Shown: positions 43,884-51,684 of the stretch, in pieces
Numbering within the stretch: the first letter of the stretch is position 1
Layout: each line of letters opens with the position of its first letter
Assembly (NCBI GenBank): GCA_044350805.1
Contig: JBILGU010000002.1
Location: 1 to 64,000 of the forward strand
Length of the DNA: 64,000 nucleotides
Reading direction: 5' to 3'
Source: UBA6136 sp044350805
GTDB taxonomy: Bacteria > Pseudomonadota > Gammaproteobacteria > Methylococcales > Methylococcaceae
The notes under the pieces: model-generated
Told to the model about the DNA's origin: nothing
The model's database searches: none
What the model saw: the letters and a program-made list of their open reading frames with translations, nothing else
Position numbers and translations under genes: made by a program

Positions 43884-45239
43884 TCAGTCGGCAATGGTCG
43901 CAAGGTGAATGCCATCCATGGCCGCGCGGGCCATCTGTTCGATTTCGTCCGCGGAGATGACATAGGGTGGCATGAAATAGATCACGTTGCCGAGGGGTCT
44001 TAAGAGAACACCCTGTCGCAAGGCTTCGCGGTAGACGCGAAGACCCCGTCGTTGGCTTGCAGGGTAGGGTTTTCGGGTGCCGGCATTTTCTGCCATCTCG
44101 ATGGCGAGAATCATTCCGGTCTGACGAATTTCACCAATGCAGGGGTGCTCTTCCAGAACTGCGACCGACTCACGCATCAGGCGAGCCTTTTCGAGGTTGG
44201 CGCCAAGCACATCCTCACGGTCAAAAAGCTCAAGGCTTGCGAGAGCGACCGCGCAGGCCAGAGCGTTGCCGGTATAGCTGTGGGAGTGGAGAAAGGCTTT
44301 TCCAGCCGCATAGTCCGCATAAAAGGCTTCAAACACCAAAGCGGTTGTCAGAACTGCAGACAGTGGAAGATAACCGCCCGTTAGCCCCTTGGAGAGGCAG
44401 AGAAAATCCGGGGTGATCGGGCCATGCTCACAGGCGAAAAGGGTCCCGGTCCGGCCAAAGCCTACGGCAATTTCATCGGCGATCAGGTGCACTTGGTAAC
44501 GATCACAGGCCTCTCGAAGCAGCGTAAGGTAAATCGGATGGTGCATCCGCATGCCGCCGGCACATTGGACCAAGGGCTCAACAATCACCGCAGCGGTTGT
44601 TCTGGCATGTTGTGAAAGCGTTGCGTCCATTTCAACAAAGGCCAGGCGCGCCTGCTCTTCTGGACTGACGCCCGGTTCCCTATGGTAGGCATCCGGGCTT
44701 TTAACCCGGATGGATTCCATCAGAAGAGGGGCATAGGTTTCCCGGTAAAGGGGAACATCCCCGACGGCCAGGGCGCCTAGCGTTTCCCCGTGGTAGCTGT
44801 TTTCGAGGGTAATAAATCGTGTCTTTTCAGGATGCCCCAGGTTTCGCCAGGCGTGGTAGCTCATCTTGAGCGCAACTTCGACGGCGGAAGAGCCATTGTC
44901 GGCATAAAAGCAGCGGGTGAGACCGGGCGGTGCTTTTGCGATGAGGCTTTCTGCCAACCGGATGGCTGGTTCATGGGTGAACCCTGCGAGAAGCACATGC
45001 TCCAGGGTGTCGACCTGTGCCTTGAGGGCGGCGTTGATGACGGGATGCCCGTGGCCAAAAAGATTGACCCACCAGGAACTGATCGCATCGATGTAGCGGT
45101 GGCCCTCAAAATCCTCGAGCCATACGCCAGAGGCCCTTCGAATGGGAATGGGGGGCCACGCCTCGTGATCCTTCATTTGCGTACAGGGGTGCCAGAGAAC
45201 GTCAAGATCTCTTTTAGCCCATTCGGCGTTGCTCGCCAT
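43884..45239 (-). CDS. bioA: adenosylmethionine-8-amino-7-oxononanoate aminotransferase
   Basis: A 451-residue PLP enzyme that makes 7,8-diaminopelargonic acid for biotin, using SAM as amino donor. Family marks are LWHPCTQMKDHE, ISSWWVNLFGHGHP, YADNGSSAVEVALKMSYHAW, SYHGETLGALAVGD, LIADEIAVGFGRTG and the PLP lysine in CLSKGLTGGYLPLSAVL. It lies 18 bases after metF. No other biotin gene is in view; SAM use links it to the neighbouring methyl-cycle genes. Confidence 0.95.
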   Translation of the reverse strand: MASNAEWAKRDLDVLWHPCTQMKDHEAWPPIPIRRASGVWLEDFEGHRYIDAISSWWVNLFGHGHPVINAALKAQVDTLEHVLLAGFTHEPAIRLAESLIAKAPPGLTRCFYADNGSSAVEVALKMSYHAWRNLGHPEKTRFITLENSYHGETLGALAVGDVPLYRETYAPLLMESIRVKSPDAYHREPGVSPEEQARLAFVEMDATLSQHARTTAAVIVEPLVQCAGGMRMHHPIYLTLLREACDRYQVHLIADEIAVGFGRTGTLFACEHGPITPDFLCLSKGLTGGYLPLSAVLTTALVFEAFYADYAAGKAFLHSHSYTGNALACAVALASLELFDREDVLGANLEKARLMRESVAVLEEHPCIGEIRQTGMILAIEMAENAGTRKPYPASQRRGLRVYREALRQGVLLRPLGNVIYFMPPYVISADEIEQMARAAMDGIHLATIAD

Positions 45240-45257
45240 TTCCTTTTTACTTTGCCT

Positions 45258-46115
45258 TCAGCGGGGCGCAAGCCCGAGATTTTTCCAGATGCCGAGAACG
45301 GCCTCGGACTGATTCAGGGTATAGAAGTGAAGCCCTGGGGCTCCCTGATCCAGAAGTCTTCGGCAAAGATCTGAAATAACCTCAAGACCAAAGGCACGGA
45401 TGGCCACCCGATCATCACCGAATCCCTCCAGACGTTTTCGCATCCAGCGCGGAATGTCAGCACCGCACATTTCAGAAAAACGAGTAATTTGGATGTGATT
45501 GGTGATGGGCATGATGCCGGGAACAATCGGAATCGTGATCCCGCATTTCTCGCAATCATCGACAAAACGGAAATAAGCCTCCGGATTGAAAAAATACTGA
45601 GTGATGGCGCTATTGGCGCCCGCCTCGACTTTGCGTTTGAAATTCTTGAGATCCGTTTCAAGATTGGGCGCCTGGGGGTGCATTTCAGGGTAAGCGGCCA
45701 CCTCGATATGAAAGTGATCCTGAGTTTCTTCCCGAATGAAGGCAACGAGTTCATTGGCGTGACGAAACTCACCGGAAGACAGCATGCCGGATGGCATATC
45801 GCCTCGAAGGGCCACGATGTGCCTGATCCCCGCCCCCTTGTAGCCCTGAAGGACTTCGCGAATATTTTCCCGGGTTGAGGCAATGCAGGACAAGTGGGGC
45901 GCGGCTTCAAGACCCCGTCGGCCCTGAATCCCTAAAACCGTCTCAAAGGTCTTTTCGCGGGTGGAGCCTGCAGCGCCAAAAGTGACCGAACAGAACCTGG
46001 GGTTCAGAGGCGTCAGGGCATCCAGTGCCCCTTGAAGACTGGCTTCAGCTTCCGGAGTCCGTGGGGGGAAGAACTCCATGCTGAAGATTGGGCTGAATTT
46101 TTTTTGGGAATCCAT
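45258..46115 (-). CDS. metF: 5,10-methylenetetrahydrofolate reductase
   Basis: A 285-residue flavoenzyme that produces 5-methyl-THF for methionine synthesis. ATG 46115 has GAGGA six bases upstream. Motifs are FSMEFFPPRTPEAE, CSVTFGAAGSTREKT, HIVALRGDMPSG and ITQYFFNPEAYFRFVDDCEK. It completes the methyl cycle with ahcY and metK upstream. The 93 bases between the ahcY stop and this gene hold only a short stem (46192-46208). Confidence 0.96.
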   Translation of the reverse strand: MDSQKKFSPIFSMEFFPPRTPEAEASLQGALDALTPLNPRFCSVTFGAAGSTREKTFETVLGIQGRRGLEAAPHLSCIASTRENIREVLQGYKGAGIRHIVALRGDMPSGMLSSGEFRHANELVAFIREETQDHFHIEVAAYPEMHPQAPNLETDLKNFKRKVEAGANSAITQYFFNPEAYFRFVDDCEKCGITIPIVPGIMPITNHIQITRFSEMCGADIPRWMRKRLEGFGDDRVAIRAFGLEVISDLCRRLLDQGAPGLHFYTLNQSEAVLGIWKNLGLAPR

Positions 46116-46208
46116 AAGGTTCCTCAGGGGTAACCGTGGAAGATACCGCTCCCCGGCGGTTTGAACGCACGGGGGGCGGATTTCATGAGATGAGCTTACC
46201 GGAGAAGC

Positions 46209-47633
46209 TTAGTAACGGTAATGTTCCGGTTTGTAAGGCCCGTCGACCGAGACGCCGATGTAGTCCGCCTGCTCCTTTCGAAGCGGAGTCAGAACGGCAT
46301 TCAGCGTCTTGAGCTGCAGCCTTGCGACCTTTTCATCGAGGTGCTTGGGAAGGGTATACACCCCAACCGGATATTTACCGGAATTGCGCTCGACCCAGAG
46401 CTCAATCTGCGCGATCGTCTGGTTGGCGAAGCTTGAGGACATTACGTAGGAAGGATGTCCCGTGCCACAGCCGAGATTCACCAGGCGCCCCTTGGCCAGA
46501 AGGATGATGCGCTTGCCATCGGGGAAGATCACGTGATCGACCTGTGGCTTGATTTCTTCCCACTGGTATTTTTCGATGGCCGCAACTTCGATCTCATTGT
46601 CGAAATGACCGATGTTGCAGACGATGGCCTGGTTCTTCATCCGCGCCATGTGGTCATGGGTGATGACATGGTAGTTGCCGGTCGCGGTGACGAAGATGTC
46701 GCCATGTTCGCAGGCATAGTCCATGGTGACGACCCGATAGCCTTCCATCGCCGCCTGAAGCGCACAGATGGGATCGATTTCGGTCACCCAAACTTGCGCA
46801 GAAAGAGCCCGAAGCGCCTGCGCCGAGCCTTTGCCGACATCGCCATAGCCCGCGACGACCGCAATTTTTCCTGCCACCATGACATCAGTGGCCCGCTTGA
46901 TGCCATCGACCAAAGATTCGCGGCAACCATAAAGGTTGTCGAACTTGGACTTGGTGACCGAATCGTTGACATTGATCCCGGGGAACTTGAGCTCGCCCTT
47001 GGCGTGCATCTGATAGAGCCGGTGGACTCCCGTGGTGGTCTCCTCGGTCACGCCCTTGATTTTGTCAAGTCGGGTGGAGTACCAGCTCCCGTCTTTCTGA
47101 AGGCGAGCCTTGATGGCGGCAAAGAGGACGCGCTCTTCTTCAGAGCCTGGGGTAGAAAGGACCGAAAGATCGGATTCTGCGCGAGCGCCAAGATGAAGAA
47201 GAAGGGTGGCATCGCCGCCATCATCCAGAATCATGTTGGAGTAACCGCCATCCTGCCATTCAAAGATGCGGTGGGTGTATTCCCAGTACTCTTCAAGGGT
47301 TTCGCCCTTGACCGCAAAGACCGGAATGCCCTGATCGGCAATGGCAGCGGCCGCATGGTCCTGGGTCGAGAAGATGTTGCAGGACGCCCAACGCACTTCG
47401 GCGCCGAGGGCCACCAGGGTTTCGATCAGGACGGCTGTCTGGATCGTCATGTGCAAGGATCCCGTGATGCGGGCTCCGGCCAGAGGCTGGGCTTTCGCGT
47501 ATTCCTCGCGAATGGCCATCAGGCCCGGCATTTCGGTTTCGGCGATCCGAATTTCCTTGTGACCCCAGGCGGCCAGCGCGAGGTCAGCAACGAGGTAGTC
47601 GGTAAATTGAGGATTTTTGGGAACAGCGTTCAT
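46209..47633 (-). CDS. ahcY: S-adenosylhomocysteine hydrolase
   Basis: A 474-residue NAD-dependent enzyme that splits S-adenosylhomocysteine into homocysteine and adenosine. It shows SLHMTIQTAVLIETL, CNIFSTQDHAAAAIA, NVNDSVTKSKFDNLYGCRES, the Rossmann motif VAGYGDVGKGSAQALRA and the C-terminal GPYKPEHYRY that closes the active site. The length is the long proteobacterial form. The start ATG 47633 has GGAG (47643-47646 on the other strand) nine bases upstream. The leader carries an SAH riboswitch, so high SAH should raise its expression. Confidence 0.97.
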   Translation of the reverse strand: MNAVPKNPQFTDYLVADLALAAWGHKEIRIAETEMPGLMAIREEYAKAQPLAGARITGSLHMTIQTAVLIETLVALGAEVRWASCNIFSTQDHAAAAIADQGIPVFAVKGETLEEYWEYTHRIFEWQDGGYSNMILDDGGDATLLLHLGARAESDLSVLSTPGSEEERVLFAAIKARLQKDGSWYSTRLDKIKGVTEETTTGVHRLYQMHAKGELKFPGINVNDSVTKSKFDNLYGCRESLVDGIKRATDVMVAGKIAVVAGYGDVGKGSAQALRALSAQVWVTEIDPICALQAAMEGYRVVTMDYACEHGDIFVTATGNYHVITHDHMARMKNQAIVCNIGHFDNEIEVAAIEKYQWEEIKPQVDHVIFPDGKRIILLAKGRLVNLGCGTGHPSYVMSSSFANQTIAQIELWVERNSGKYPVGVYTLPKHLDEKVARLQLKTLNAVLTPLRKEQADYIGVSVDGPYKPEHYRY

Positions 47634-47676
47634 GGTTCATGTCTCCATTCAAGGATATTTAGAACCACGGGCAGCA

Positions 47677-47711
47677 GGGTGTCGCTCGACACCCCGCGGG
47701 AAACCCGCGGG
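47677..47711 (-). promoter_or_regulatory. two adjoining hairpins between riboswitch and ahcY
   Basis: Read towards ahcY, the first stem pairs CCCGCGGG (47704-47711) with CCCGCGGG (47693-47700), with a three-base loop. The second pairs 47687-47694 with 47677-47684 (GGGTGTCG type arms). They share two bases at 47693-47694, so only one can form fully at a time. They sit where an expression platform is expected. Confidence 0.5.
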
Positions 47712-47714
47712 ACC

Positions 47715-47790
47715 ATCGAGCGCCGTTTCATTCGGACATTCCGGCGAGCCTGGCGGGTTGAACCCCGTCGCAGCGCCCCTCGTCGGAATG
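47715..47790 (-). ncRNA. SAH riboswitch
   Basis: On the minus strand the sequence has the SAH riboswitch core: CCGACGAGGGGCGCTGCGAC (starting at 47786), then GCCAGGCTCG, a GGAATG segment and the closing AACGGCGCTC. These conserved blocks and their order match the family found ahead of ahcY and metF in beta- and gamma-proteobacteria. The motif binds S-adenosylhomocysteine and turns expression on. It lies 82 bases before the ahcY start, directly after metK. Confidence 0.92.
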
Positions 47791-47792
47791 GG

Positions 47793-47820
47793 AAGGACCC
47801 GAGTCTGTGCTCAGGTCCTT
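47793..47820 (-). terminator. hairpin after metK
   Basis: An 11-bp stem (AAGGACCTGAG with CTCGGGTCCTT, one G-U pair) and a six-base loop begin six bases after the metK stop. No T-run follows, so it may be a weak terminator, an mRNA-stabilising end, or part of the riboswitch leader. Confidence 0.5.
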
Positions 47821-47826
47821 AAAGTC

Positions 47827-49002
47827 TTAAAGCGGAGGAAGTCCTGCCGCGTCTCTCAGGATTGCCGCCTTGTCGGTGCGCTCCCAGGTAAATTCCGGCT
47901 CCTCGCGACCGAAATGGCCGTAAGAGGCCGTCTTTCGGTAGATGGGACGGAGAAGGTCCAGCATGTTGACGATGCCCTTGGGGCGAAGGTCAAAGTGGGC
48001 TAGGACCAGATCGGTGATTTTCTCATCCGGAATCTTGCCGGTGCCATAGGTTTCGACCATGACGCTGGTGGGCTTGGCCACGCCGATGGCGTAGGAGATC
48101 TGGATCATGCAGCGCGAAGCCAGGCCCGCGGCCACGATGTTCTTGGCGACATAACGGCTGGCGTAAGCGGCTGAGCGATCGACCTTGGAGGGATCCTTGC
48201 CTGAGAACGCACCACCACCATGCGGGGCGGCGCCGCCGTAGGTGTCGACAATGATCTTTCTTCCGGTAAGGCCACAGTCACCCTGAGGGCCTCCAACGAC
48301 AAAGCGACCGGTCGGGTTGACCAGAAAGTTGATGTCGCCCTTGACGAGTTCGGGGGGGAGAATCGGCTTGATGATGTCTTCGATCACCGCATCACGGAGC
48401 ACCTTGTCGCTGACATCGGGGGCGTGCTGGGTCGAGAGCACCACGGTGTCGATGGCATCGGCATGGCCCCCGCTGTAGCGAACCGTCACCTGGCTCTTGG
48501 CATCGGGGCGAAGCCAGGTCAGCTGGCCGTCTTTGCGGAGTTTGGCCTGACGTTCCACCAGTCGGTGCGAAAGATAGATCGGCAGCGGCATCAAGGTGGG
48601 CGTTTCGTCACAGGCATAGCCAAACATCAGGCCCTGATCGCCGGCGCCCTGACCCAGATCATCGTCATAGGCCTTGTTGACGCCCTGGGCAATGTCGGGT
48701 GACTGTTTGTCATAGGCGACCAGAACCGCACAGCCCCGGTAGTCGATGCCGTAGTCGGTATTGTCATAGCCAATGTCCTTGAGAACATCCCGCGCAACCT
48801 TGATGTAATCGACATTTGCGCTGGTGGTGATTTCACCGGCGAGCACCACGAGGCCCGTGTTGCAGAGCGTTTCGGCGGCCACACGTGAATGGGGGTCTTG
48901 CGCCAGAATCGCGTCCAGAATGGCGTCAGAAATCTGGTCAGAGACCTTGTCGGGATGCCCTTCCGAAACCGATTCGGAAGTGAAGAAGTAACTGCTGCTC
49001 AC
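47827..49002 (-). CDS. metK: S-adenosylmethionine synthase
   Basis: A 391-residue enzyme that makes SAM from methionine and ATP. I choose GTG 49002, giving MSSSYFFTSESVSEGHPDK; an in-frame TTG at 49020 overlaps the GAGGAAAG ribosome site. Family marks are GHPDKVSDQISDAILDAILA, GAGDQGLMFGYA and GGGAFSGKDPSKVDRS. It heads the methyl-cycle series, and its TATAAT promoter box lies at 49058-49063. I see no SAM riboswitch in its leader. Confidence 0.96.
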   Translation of the reverse strand: MSSSYFFTSESVSEGHPDKVSDQISDAILDAILAQDPHSRVAAETLCNTGLVVLAGEITTSANVDYIKVARDVLKDIGYDNTDYGIDYRGCAVLVAYDKQSPDIAQGVNKAYDDDLGQGAGDQGLMFGYACDETPTLMPLPIYLSHRLVERQAKLRKDGQLTWLRPDAKSQVTVRYSGGHADAIDTVVLSTQHAPDVSDKVLRDAVIEDIIKPILPPELVKGDINFLVNPTGRFVVGGPQGDCGLTGRKIIVDTYGGAAPHGGGAFSGKDPSKVDRSAAYASRYVAKNIVAAGLASRCMIQISYAIGVAKPTSVMVETYGTGKIPDEKITDLVLAHFDLRPKGIVNMLDLLRPIYRKTASYGHFGREEPEFTWERTDKAAILRDAAGLPPL

Positions 49003-49027
49003 GGCGTCGTCTTTCCTCAAGGGTTGA

Positions 49028-49063
49028 GAGGCGGGGCCTCATAAAATATAGCCGACCATTATA
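49028..49063 (-). promoter_or_regulatory. metK promoter box and leader stem
   Basis: A perfect TATAAT lies at 49063-49058 on the minus strand, 56 bases before the metK start; no good -35 hexamer is seen at 16-18 bases. A small stem GAGGC/GCCTC (49028-49040) falls in the untranslated leader. Confidence 0.5.
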
Positions 49064-49105
49064 AGCCACATTGGGGATTCATGCTTGACATCCTCTGTGT
49101 GATTT

Positions 49106-49156
49106 GAGTGTTCACTCTCAGGGCAGCCTCAAGGGGAGTTGTGCTACCCTTAGAGG
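49106..49156 (+). promoter_or_regulatory. inverted repeat and leader stem-loop upstream of the first mtdB
   Basis: An inverted repeat GAGTG-TT-CACTC (49106-49117) is followed by a stem. In the stem CCTC plus AAGGG (49127-49135) pairs with CCCTT and GAGG (49147-49156) around one bulged A, with an 11-base loop. The stem ends 75 bases before the start codon. TTGACA at 49085-49090 could be a -35 box, but no convincing -10 follows. Function is unknown. Confidence 0.35.
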
Positions 49157-49231
49157 TTGTCTGCGAATCAAAAAGGGTGGGTCCCCTTCGGGTTGCCACG
49201 TTCCGTCCATTTACAGTCCGAGAGCCTTGTC

Positions 49232-50137
49232 ATGGAAAAGCCTTACATCCTCCACATGTTCACCACGGAAAAGAACCTGAGCCCCTTCGACGTCAATATG
49301 GCGCTTGATGCCGGTTGGAGCTCCGCGATTCCCTATTTACAGGTCGAGGCCTCGGAAATTCAGGGGCTGGTGCAGGATGCAATCTTTTCCAGGGGTCCTG
49401 CGGGTGTCAAGCGGACGGGCATCTTTATCGGTGGCCGCGATGCCAAGCTTGCCGCCGATATGGTCCGGACTGCCCAAAAATCCATGGTGCCGCCTTTTGA
49501 TGTCTCCGTCTTTGCTGACCCGAGCGGCGCCTTCACGACGGCGGCCGCGATGGTTGCTGTCGTCGAGCGTGAGCTTGAAACCAAGTTCCATACCGATCTT
49601 AAGGGTAAGAAAGTCCTGGCCCTTGGCGGCACCGGTCCCGTGGGCCAGATTGCCGCAACCTTGGCGGCCAAGGCAGGTGCTGAGGTCCGGATCATTGGTC
49701 GCCAGCTCGAAAAGGCCCAGGCCATTGCACACCTTTGCGATAGCGAATTTGGCGACGGTCAGACCCAGATCATCGGCGATGCCGATGCCAACAAGAGCGA
49801 TCTCATTCTGGATGCCGATGTCGTTTTTGCAACCGCAGCAGCGGGCATCGAGGTCTTGAGTGCAGAGCTGGTGGCCAAGGCACCGCTTTTGAAAGTGGCC
49901 GCGGATGTCAATGCGGTCCCTCCGTCGGGGATTTCCGGATTGGATGCGCACCACCGCGGCAATCCCATCGCAGGTTCCCAAAGTGGCGCGGTCGGGGTCG
50001 GTGCACTGGCCATCGGTAACATCAAGTACAAGACCCAAAGTGCGCTTTTGGCCAGAATGCGGGAAACCGACCATCCGGTCTATCTCAGCTTTGATGATGC
50101 CTTCGAGCTCGCCCGCACCTTCGCGCAGAAGCTCTGA
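49232..50137 (+). CDS. mtdB: methylene-tetrahydromethanopterin dehydrogenase, MtdB type (1)
   Basis: A 301-residue NAD(P)-dependent enzyme of the MtdA/MtdB family. It oxidises methylene-H4MPT to methenyl-H4MPT in formaldehyde oxidation. ATG 49232 gives MEKPYILHMFTTEKNLSPFD, which lines up with known MtdB starts; the open frame upstream is unlikely to be coding. Conserved stretches are SPFDVNMALDAGW, VQDAIFSRGPAGVKRTGIFI, GGTGPVGQIAATLAAKAG (nucleotide site), DVNAVPPSGISG and GVGALAIGNIKYKTQ. It is followed after 44 bases by a clear paralogue, and both should be co-transcribed. Preference for NAD or NADP cannot be read with confidence. Confidence 0.9.
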   Translation: MEKPYILHMFTTEKNLSPFDVNMALDAGWSSAIPYLQVEASEIQGLVQDAIFSRGPAGVKRTGIFIGGRDAKLAADMVRTAQKSMVPPFDVSVFADPSGAFTTAAAMVAVVERELETKFHTDLKGKKVLALGGTGPVGQIAATLAAKAGAEVRIIGRQLEKAQAIAHLCDSEFGDGQTQIIGDADANKSDLILDADVVFATAAAGIEVLSAELVAKAPLLKVAADVNAVPPSGISGLDAHHRGNPIAGSQSGAVGVGALAIGNIKYKTQSALLARMRETDHPVYLSFDDAFELARTFAQKL

Positions 50138-50181
50138 TCGAACGGCCGCCTCCCTTCGTCCCCGTTATTGAGTGCCCCCTC

Positions 50182-51096
50182 ATGGAAAAAGCCGAAAAAC
50201 GCAGCGTTCTCCACATGCTGGACCCTATGCCCCATGTGAGCCCCTTTGATATCAACATGGCCGTGGACGCAGGCTTTGACCTGATCTTTCCGTACCACAC
50301 GGTTCAGCCGGAACAGGTCAATGGGCTGGTGCAGGATGCGATCTTCTCCAGAGGCCCCTCGGGCGTGAAGCGAACCGGTGTTTTCATCGGGGGTCGGGAT
50401 ATCGGGGTGGCCCTCAACATGTTGGAAACGGCCAAAAATGCCATGGTGCCGCCCTTTGAAGTCTCGGTCCTTGCGGACCCGAGCGGGGCCTTTACCACGG
50501 CAGCAGCGCTGGTGGCGTGCGTCGAACGGCAGCTCAAGCGCTGCCATGGCACAGCCCTCACGGGCGCTCACGCCGTGGTCTTTGGGGGAACCGGGCCGGT
50601 CGGGCTTGCAACCGCGGTCATTGCATCGCTTGCAGGGGCTGAGGTCACGATCGTTGATCCCTTCAACATTGATGTCGCTCTCGACAAGGCCTCTGAATAC
50701 AACGCTCGGTGCGGGGCCCGGATTGTCGGAACCTATGCGAGTTCCGATGCCGACAAGGCGCGGCTTCTGGCGCAGGCCGACCTCATTTTCTGTACCGCTA
50801 AAGCCGGGGTTCAGGTCTTGAGCGCAGGCGTTCTTGCGGATGCCACCCAGCTGAAAGTCGCCGGTGACGTCAACGCAGTCCCCCCTCTCGGCATCGAAGG
50901 CATCAAGCGAACCCACGATGGGGAGCCGCTCATCCATGCGGTGAATTCACCGGGCGCAGTCGGTATTGGTTCCCTTGCGGTTGGGGACATCAAGTACAAG
51001 CTCCAAAATGCCCTGCTGGCCTCTCTTTTGACGGCGCAAACCCCCCTCTATCTTGATTTTCGTCATGCCTTTGATGAGGCCCGAAAGCTGGTCTGA
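50182..51096 (+). CDS. mtdB: methylene-tetrahydromethanopterin dehydrogenase, MtdB type (2)
   Basis: A 304-residue paralogue of the preceding protein. Its N-terminus, RSVLHMLDPMPHVSPFDINM, is closer to the Methylobacterium MtdB start as I recall it than that of copy 1. It shares VQDAIFSRGPSGVKRTGVFI, GGTGPVGLATAVIASLAG and DVNAVPPLGIEG. The residues after the second Rossmann strand differ (VDPFN against IGRQL in copy 1). This loop commonly decides between NAD and NADP: an acidic Asp here favours NAD, while the Arg of copy 1 favours NADP. I infer a pair with split cofactor use. Confidence 0.9.
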   Translation: MEKAEKRSVLHMLDPMPHVSPFDINMAVDAGFDLIFPYHTVQPEQVNGLVQDAIFSRGPSGVKRTGVFIGGRDIGVALNMLETAKNAMVPPFEVSVLADPSGAFTTAAALVACVERQLKRCHGTALTGAHAVVFGGTGPVGLATAVIASLAGAEVTIVDPFNIDVALDKASEYNARCGARIVGTYASSDADKARLLAQADLIFCTAKAGVQVLSAGVLADATQLKVAGDVNAVPPLGIEGIKRTHDGEPLIHAVNSPGAVGIGSLAVGDIKYKLQNALLASLLTAQTPLYLDFRHAFDEARKLV

Positions 51097-51134
51097 GGGT
51101 TTTCCGTGGGCATCTTAAAAAATCGTCTTTAAAT

Positions 51135-51174
51135 TTGACGAAGGTCAAAATCGACTCGCCATCCCTTCTCTAAT
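51135..51174 (+). promoter_or_regulatory. FNR-type promoter of the 58-residue membrane protein
   Basis: The perfect palindrome TTGAC-GAAG-GTCAA (51135-51148) matches the FNR/DNR box layout TTGAT-N4-ATCAA with one change per arm. A -10 box TCTAAT (51169-51174, five of six) places the start of transcription near 51181-51183, so the box centre (51141.5) is about 40-41 bases upstream. This is the class II activator position. A gene for an FNR-type regulator lies 0.5 kb away. Confidence 0.7.
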
Positions 51175-51242
51175 CTCCTCTCACGTTCTCCGGTGATTTC
51201 CGGGCAACGCAAATCAAAACAGTCACGTGGAGGATTGAGAAA

Positions 51243-51419
51243 ATGAGCGAAATTCAAGCACAAGAAAAGGACATGTTCTGGGTTTATATCGCTGGCCTGG
51301 TCATCGCTGTCATCGTGACCCTCTTTATGGTTAAGGGTAGCGAACACGACAAGTATGCAACCTCGGCTAAAGCCATTGCCGAGGATTCATCCAATTCGGC
51401 CTACAAGCACAAGCCCTGA
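51243..51419 (+). CDS. 58-residue single-span membrane microprotein
   Basis: ATG 51243 with a perfect GGAGG (51229-51233) nine bases upstream opens a 58-codon gene ending at TGA 51417-51419. The product has a short polar start (MSEIQAQEKDM), one transmembrane helix (FWVYIAGLVIAVIVTLFMV) and a soluble tail rich in Ser, Ala and Lys. Small proteins of this form often belong to respiratory oxidases (CcoQ, CydX types), but no sequence mark of those families is visible. Control by an FNR-type promoter suggests a role under low oxygen. It is not in an operon with recognisable partners: mtdB copy 2 ends 146 bases before it. Confidence 0.75.
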   Translation: MSEIQAQEKDMFWVYIAGLVIAVIVTLFMVKGSEHDKYATSAKAIAEDSSNSAYKHKP

Positions 51420-51458
51420 ACGGAGCGCCTCGGACCCTGCGTCTGGGTACATCCCCGG

Positions 51459-51487
51459 CAGAACGCCACCTTCCAGGTGGCGTTCTG
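51459..51487 (+). terminator. hairpin after the microprotein gene
   Basis: A perfect 13-bp stem (CAGAACGCCACCT, 51459-51471, with its complement at 51475-51487) around the loop TCC lies 40 bases after the stop. There is no T-run, so termination strength is uncertain; it may stabilise the mRNA. Confidence 0.6.
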
Positions 51488-51538
51488 CGTATGGGGGCCT
51501 TGGAATTTTTCTTGAGCGGGGCATTGAAGCCCAAAAAA

Positions 51539-51662
51539 AAGCGCAACGGTCACAAGGAGCCTTTGCGCTGGAAGTTCTTTGAGGCCAATCCACCGAGGAC
51601 TTCCGTCCTCGGTGCACGGGAGACAGTCTAGGTCAGAAATTCTGCGGATTCTTTGCGCTGGA
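51539..51662. repeat. cluster of inverted and direct repeats between the microprotein and fnr
   Basis: Three elements lie here. One is a loose stem AGCGCAA/TTGCGCT (about 51540-51569). One is a perfect 10-bp stem CACCGAGGAC-TTCC-GTCCTCGGTG (51591-51614). The third is the direct repeat CTTTGCGCTGGA at 51561-51572 and 51651-51662. The 265-base gap has no other gene. The strong stem may end transcripts from either side. Confidence 0.5.
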
Positions 51663-51684
51663 TCAAACTTTGCTCAAGTTAACC

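Noticed and set aside
46455..47822. 455-codon open frame antisense to ahcY
   Set aside because: It is the complement of a strongly conserved enzyme; composition is repetitive Asp/Gly/His and no motif or ribosome site fits.
49003..49150. SAM riboswitch upstream of metK
   Set aside because: No SAM-I, SAM-II or SAM-V core was found; only a promoter box and a small stem are visible.
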